Of a stretch of 64,000 nt of DNA, positions 59,713 to 64,000 are shown one piece after another (position 1 is the stretch's first letter; every line of letters starts with the position of its first letter). Made by a program: the position numbers and the translations under genes. The stretch is from Rhabdophis nuchalis (lineage: Eukaryota > Chordata > Lepidosauria > Squamata > Natricidae). Under the pieces are notes generated by a model that did no database searches, was not told the origin of the DNA, and saw nothing but the letters and a program-made list of their open reading frames with translations. Location of the stretch: assembly GCA_039707465.1 (NCBI GenBank), contig CM077643.1, positions 63,924,605-63,988,604 of the forward strand, given 5' to 3'.

Positions 59713-60723
59713 GCCCTGGCAGCTTCAAAACTAAAGGGCCCAGGCCGGGCCTTGAAACTCTTTCCCTGTTGGTGCGGCTGGGGAGGGCGGGGGGGCCTTC
59801 GCGCACCTAGCATGCCTTCCGCTGCCCCCCCTAGCCATGCTAACAACGAAAGAGCTTCAAGGCCCGGCCCCTGCCCTTTAGTTTTGAAGCCTGGCAAGCT
59901 AGGGGCGGCGGAAGGCAGGCGCGCTAGCCTGCGCGAACCCCCCCCCCCAGCCGCCCCAACAGAGAAAGGGCTTCAAGGCCCGGCCCCCGCTCTTCACTTT
60001 TGACGGTCTTTACTTTTGACGGAGCGAGTCACGTGTTCCGGAAGTAACTTCCGGGTCCATCGTCCAACGGGATCGGCACGGATCTCTAAATTTTACGATC
60101 AGGCTCGTGCGATCCGGGGCGATCCCGTAGGAACCCACCCCTGTCGACCACCCTCCCACCCTGTGCCGCTGTGCACTATGAGATTCGAACGCCAACGAGA
60201 TCACGGCTGGAGAGGATGGGGCCTGTAGTCCCATGCCCCACAGGGCAGAGCGGTCCCCACCCCCTCGCATCATGTCCCTTGGTCCCTCCTCCAAATTGAC
60301 TCCAAGTCCAGGGCGCCGGTCGACGTGTCCCCGAACATCCCAGCGAGGTTGAAACGGGTCCTGGCCAGGCCCTGCGCGACCTTCCCCGGCTTTGCAAGGC
60401 CACCCTGCGGCGGTTGCCCCGGGCTGGGCCCCCATGCTGAGGCGCTGAGTGATGTCGTCATCCCCAAGCGCGTGGGGAGAGTTCGAACTCAGCAGTGCCC
60501 TCTGGCGATGTGGCGGCTCACTGCAGAACCCAGCTAACAGACCTGAGTTTAAGGCCTGCTTAGCCAAGTGTGACTGGTCACCCAACATATATTCCCTTCC
60601 CATTCTCCCGCCATTCTTTCCAAAAATCGGGACTTTTTAAAAAGGCCGCGGGATGCGGGACAAATTGTTAAAAATCGGGACTGTCCCACCAAAAGCGGGA
60701 TGTTTGGTCATCTTGATATAAAT

Positions 60724-61662
60724 GGATGTAAACTTTCAGAAATTACTTCATGTCAATGTTCAATATTTACTACTGAGCACAACCAGTACTCCATTCAAGT
60801 ATCCCCAAATAGTAGACTGTAGAACAAATTTAGTAGATGCAACAGCAAATTTAGAAACACATTAAGAACAATTACTAGACCACGTAAAATACATGTAAAC
60901 AGGCTTTCACTCACTCATCACATTGGTATACTCTTTGAGATGTATAGAAGTATAAGAGGTTTATGGTGAATTTTAATGAATTTATTGCAGTTGAGCAGCA
61001 AGTAGATTCTTTGTAACCAACAGATACATAGTCTGGCTAACTATCATCTATTTCCAATAATCTTTTATCAATTTTTCCAAAATTCCTACTCTGTTGTGAA
61101 AATATTTGCGAGGTCCAGTTTGACTTTTTCTCTCCTCTTGTAGCAAAAAACCTACATCTGCTCACAGCAGGAAGAGGCTTTTGGGAGAGGCAGTTCCTCT
61201 ACTGCGAACTTCATGAAAAGGCCATATGACTTTGCACACAACCTCTGCTGAGAAAATTGTACTGCTCTGAACACAGAGGTCATTTTTCCTGAGAAAAGGG
61301 GGGGGGATCAGTTTCCACAACTAAGTAACTAATCGCCACTCTGTAAACAAGGCAGTGAATTTACATCCAGGGTTCCTATTAAAATTCTGGATATATTAAA
61401 GTATTAGAGCACAAATCTGTCCTGCAAAGCCGGGAATAAAACAGAGCAGAATTACCAATTCCATTTCAAGCAGTTTATATGAATACCCTTCCATATCTGC
61501 CCACTAAAAAGAACTTTTTATATACCGCAATCCATCTGCTGGACATTTGGCTTGTAGAAAGAACTCGGAGTTGCATAAGAGTGTCATTACTGCCATCTAG
61601 TGGACATACAGATTTTTGCAGACCAGATCTGATAGCCCACATAAAGTTGTGTTTCTGAAATG
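60724..61662. other. Non-coding DNA, nothing recognised
   Basis: No exon or repeat boundary recognised. Confidence 0.5.
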
Positions 61663-61666
61663 GAAG

Positions 61667-62149
61667 TGTTGGAAGAAATGTCCATCTGGGTTCAGTTCCA
61701 AGTGGGGAGAAAGACACTGGAAACAATGTGTGGAAAGATGGTTTTAATGGTGGACAGGATCGCATGCCTTGGAGCTCCTTGATGAAAAGGGAAGAGATGC
61801 GGAGGGTGCCTGGATTTTATGCTCTCTCTGGGCTTTTGAATTAAAGTTTGTATTGTGATTGGTTCTCAGACTCCCATGGGGCAATGCAGGTGTAACTCAG
61901 TAGGCTTTCCTGAGTTCCAAGCTTGGTTGAGCCTTGCTGGGTGATTGGGCAATTCCTACTATGGCTCTGCCTGAAAGTGATAGATCTTTGTTATGTAGAA
62001 TAGACTGGCTCAGGCCTTAATGGTCCATTGACAAAGGTGAGGAGGGGGGCTGAATTTCTGCCTGCCTTTTAGGGGAAATATTATGTCCTTTTAACATTTC
62101 CTAAAATATGTCATTTTCCAAGGAGAGGGGTGGGTGGTAACTTCCTACA
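61667..62149 (-). mobile_element. Solo LTR of an endogenous retrovirus
   Basis: On the minus strand it begins TGTAGGAAGTTACC and ends TTTCTTCCAACA, with inverted TGTxGGAAG/CTTCCxACA edges. It is flanked by the 4-bp duplication gaag (61663-61666, 62150-62153), as is usual for gammaretrovirus-like elements. A TATA-like CATAAAATCC lies at 61821-61812. No internal gene or second LTR in the window. Confidence 0.75.
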
Positions 62150-62153
62150 GAAG

Positions 62154-62808
62154 AAAACAGTTTCCAAATGTGGTTGACTAATGGGCACCATCCTATCCAT
62201 GAAACAAGTAATCTGTCCTTCCAATCACCCTGTCAGGGTTCCAAGTCACACCCCCATTCCAAGTCTGACACCCCCATAGCAAAAAATACCTCGCTACAAA
62301 TCTGCAGATCAGAGAGCCCTAGTTCCCATTCACCAAGAGCCTTTTCCCGGCCATCTCATTTTGGAGAGATGCCTGATATTAGCAGAATAATTGGTGATAC
62401 GGTGCAATTAATTGCATAGTAAATCACATGGAAAAGTGCTGTAATTTATATGACATGAGTTACAAAGTGGCTCAGCTGGAAGCAAAAGGATCTGGCATAA
62501 TCATTTACCTTTGGGATCCTGTAGTATCAATGCAATTAGTCAAATCAATGTACCTTAACTTACTTCCTTAGGAGTAAGCAGCTAAATTGCATGTTGATTT
62601 ACACCCTTTAGAACCCCCTTAGTCCCCTAGAGTCACTCGGTGCTGTATACCAGGAAGTAGGAAAACCTTTTCCCTGAATTGTGCTACGATAGTGATTGTT
62701 ATTCACAGGCAAGTTAACAACCTGTAGTAACATGCTTCAGAAAGAATAGATTCACAATCTACATATAGGACAGAAACCGAAAATGTTTAAAACTGCCCAC
62801 AAATTATG
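62154..62808. other. Non-coding DNA; possible LTR fragment at 62230-62420
   Basis: The tgtcagggttccaagtcaca at 62231 resembles an LTR start, but no matching end or duplication was found. Confidence 0.3.
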
Positions 62809-62816
62809 GTGTAAAA

Positions 62817-62952
62817 GAGAGGTGTCAAACTCGGGACCTGCGGGCCGGATGTGTCACGTCCTGGCCATGCCCACTCCCAGTTTAGAGAAGGGGGGGAAAA
62901 GTTGTGATATGTCACATGACAACAACGTGCCATTGGGAGTTTGACACCTCTG
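62817..62952 (+). mobile_element. Short hAT element (GAGGTGTCAAACTC type)
   Basis: Ends GAGAGGTGTCAAACTC and GAGTTTGACACCTCTG, perfectly inverted but for the first base. Duplication gtgtaaaa / gtgtcaag (6 of 8). Confidence 0.75.
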
Positions 62953-62960
62953 GTGTCAAG

Positions 62961-63475
62961 CAACTATAGTCCTTTCACTTTTCTTTCTCTTTATCCTTAA
63001 ACATCAAAAGACACACCTGTTAATTTTTGAAAACAAAGGAGAAAGTTGGTAACTTTTTCCTCTTTGCTTTTATGCCCCTTAATTTCTCCATCCATAGAGA
63101 AAAATAAATCAAAAGCATATATGAACAGGATTTGATTTTGATTTTATTTGTTTACTTATGAAACTTAATAGATTGTCGCCTACCAAAAATTGGCAGCTTC
63201 CAATAATTTGAAAGTGTTTGGGTACAAGTTACAAATGTCAATATAATTCCTATTCCTACGCCATGTCAAGAGTGGCAAATGACAAATACTGTATGTATGG
63301 GGGGGGGGGGAATCATATGGTAGTCTTCAGGTTATCAATATTAAAACAGAAAACACTGTTATCTTTTCTTAGATTTTAAGCTTTAAAATGTATCTTTTTT
63401 TGCAGGTCAAAATTATTAATTGAAATTATTGTATATTTTTAAAAATACTAAGAATAATTAAAAATAAATCTTGAT
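62961..63475. other. Non-coding DNA with poly-G at 63300-63311
   Basis: Nothing else recognised. Confidence 0.5.
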
Positions 63476-63477
63476 CC

Positions 63478-63523
63478 ATGTATGTATGTATGTATGTATG
63501 TATGTATGTATGTATGTATGTAT
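63478..63523. repeat. (TATG)n microsatellite
   Basis: About 11 perfect units. Confidence 0.95.
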
Positions 63524-63718
63524 ACAGCAAAATTCTCCACAAGCACATCAAGACAGCCTTCAACACCGACCAAAAAATAACCAACATCCTAAGAAATCCC
63601 AAAGACAAGATAGTGAAGATAGTTCCAATTCTACGCGGGAGAAAACCCGAACAACCAAAGACCTACATACAAACACCTGCGAAAACCTCAGAAATATATA
63701 TATATATATATATATATA
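63524..63718 (+). repeat. Retroelement 3' end, probably Penelope-like, with (TA)n
   Basis: Contains cgcgggagaaaacccgaaca and accaaagacctacatacaaa, which I recognise as the tail of a squamate retroelement of Penelope type. It runs into (TA)n at 63691-63718. Family assignment tentative. Confidence 0.4.
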
Positions 63719-64000
63719 GGTAATTGTTTCACAACAACCTGTTATTATTAGGCCCCAATCCAGGGAGGAAACACACTGTTTCCTTTACTGCTCATCGGCT
63801 CATCGCTAGAGACCATCCAAACAGCAAGCCAAGAATTACGTTGTATAATATTTTAGATATGTGTGTTAGTTTTATGAGCTGATCAATAAATTAAATTAGA
63901 AGAGACCAGGATAGATCTATTTCGAGCTTATTAGCTCTCATCAGCTGGCCATACCCCTTACTGGGATTCGAACCGGGGCTTTGTTGCATGCTAAGCATGC
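63719..64000 (-). mobile_element. tRNA(Ala)-headed short retroelement containing a hammerhead ribozyme (cut by window edge)
   Basis: Read on the minus strand from the right edge. GCATGCTTAGCATGC (63986-64000) resembles the anticodon arm of tRNA-Ala(AGC). It is followed by AAAGCCCCGG and a perfect B-box GGTTCGAATCC (63974-63964). The hammerhead at 63950-63904 follows at once. About 180 bp of body then runs to a (TA)n boundary at 63718. The A-box part, the 5' end and any target duplication lie outside the window. No protein is encoded. It could be a SINE of its own, or the terminal part of a Penelope-like element; elements of that class are known to carry hammerheads. Confidence 0.65.
63904..63950 (-). 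ncRNA. Type I hammerhead ribozyme
   Basis: On the minus strand all conserved core positions are present. Stem I arm GGCCAG (63950-63945) is followed by CUGAUGA (63944-63938). Stem II is GAGCU / AGCUC around loop AAUA (63937-63924), followed by GAA (63923-63921). Stem III is the short palindrome AUAGAUCUAU (63920-63911), then C17 (63910). The second stem I arm CUGGUC (63909-63904) pairs over 6 bp with one G-U. The predicted cut is between 63910 and 63909, after AUC. Open stem I and very short stem III fit the minimal type I form known from Penelope-like elements and some SINE-like satellites. Confidence 0.85.

Larger units (their letters stand above)
57907..60143 (+). mobile_element. Inner GC-rich hAT element, 2.2 kb, non-autonomous
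   Basis: Ends CAGGGGTGGGTTTCAAAA and TAGGAACCCACCCCTG. Perfect 8-bp duplication tcgaccac (57899-57906, 60144-60151). It holds, in order, a 6 x 30-bp minisatellite, an AT-rich part with a nested MITE, a large GC-rich inverted repeat, three tandem units of 119 bp and a GC-rich tail. No transposase motif found; open frames in the tandem units repeat the same words and are not a protein. Its ends place it with family A, but it is six to fourteen times longer. Confidence 0.85.
57731..60715 (+). mobile_element. Outer hAT-type element (TAAGGTGACCA ends) hosting a second element
   Basis: Ends TAAGGTGACCAGATTTTAAC and GATGTTTGGTCATCTTG, inverted over about 11 bp. Perfect 8-bp duplication atataaat (57723-57730, 60716-60723). 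After removing the inner insert about 750 bp remain. It contains AAATCGGGACTGTCCC-type terminal sequence and a GC-rich middle (60150-60560) without a coding frame that looks real. Confidence 0.8.

Noticed and set aside
59360..59806. 148-codon minus-strand frame with repeated GGLRAAIR blocks
   Set aside because: It arises from the 119-bp tandem units inside a hAT element and has no start context or known domain.
60010..60603. 197-codon frame in GC-rich DNA and apparent CpG island/promoter
   Set aside because: Lies within the right part of the outer hAT element; GC-rich DNA gives long frames by chance.
63986..64000. Genuine tRNA-Ala gene at the right edge
   Set aside because: The acceptor and T-stem sequence after the B-box does not pair as in a real tRNA, and the rest continues into a repeat body; it fits a tRNA-derived head better.

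Overview
This is vertebrate genomic DNA, most likely from an advanced snake. The evidence is split vertebrate-type exons with canonical splice sites, and a repeat set I recognise as squamate: CR1 LINEs, snake-type CR1 (L3) tails that run into a pentanucleotide microsatellite, a tRNA-headed SINE with a Bov-B-like tail, L1, Penelope-like fragments and many short hAT elements. No bacterial or phage gene organisation is present.

Host gene. One host gene is recognised, RIN3 (Ras and Rab interactor 3), on the minus strand. Six exons were placed by protein similarity, reading phase and splice sites. In transcript order they are 45956-45767, 38329-38215, 26736-26664, 19583-19492, 11028-9466 and 5776-5468. 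The phases join without a break, giving about 780 codons: the SH2 domain, a very proline-rich linker, the RIN homology region and the start of the VPS9 (RAB5-family GEF) domain. The rest of VPS9 and the RA domain should lie to the left of position 1. The first exon(s) were not found and lie to the right of 45956, inside or beyond the window.

Layout. 1-5.4 kb: downstream intron with a Penelope-like tail, hAT, SINE and a solo LTR inside a LINE tail. 5.4-46 kb: RIN3 exons and introns full of hAT elements, CR1 copies, one 5'-truncated L1 and many microsatellites. 46-51.4 kb: paired hAT elements, CR1 and a SINE split by an L1-type element that carries ORF1 but no ORF2. 51.8-54.1 kb: a CR1 with an open 678-codon reverse transcriptase frame. 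57.7-60.7 kb: three hAT-type insertions nested inside one another, each with a perfect 8-bp target duplication, the middle one GC-rich with internal tandem and inverted repeats. 61.7-62.1 kb: a solo LTR. 63.7-64.0 kb: a tRNA(Ala)-like element with a complete hammerhead ribozyme core on the minus strand.

The most notable items are the tRNA-hammerhead element at the right edge, the ORF1-only L1 element at 48860-50845, and the nested GC-rich hAT element at 57907-60143. Everything was read by eye; family names for repeats rest on recognition, not on a database search.
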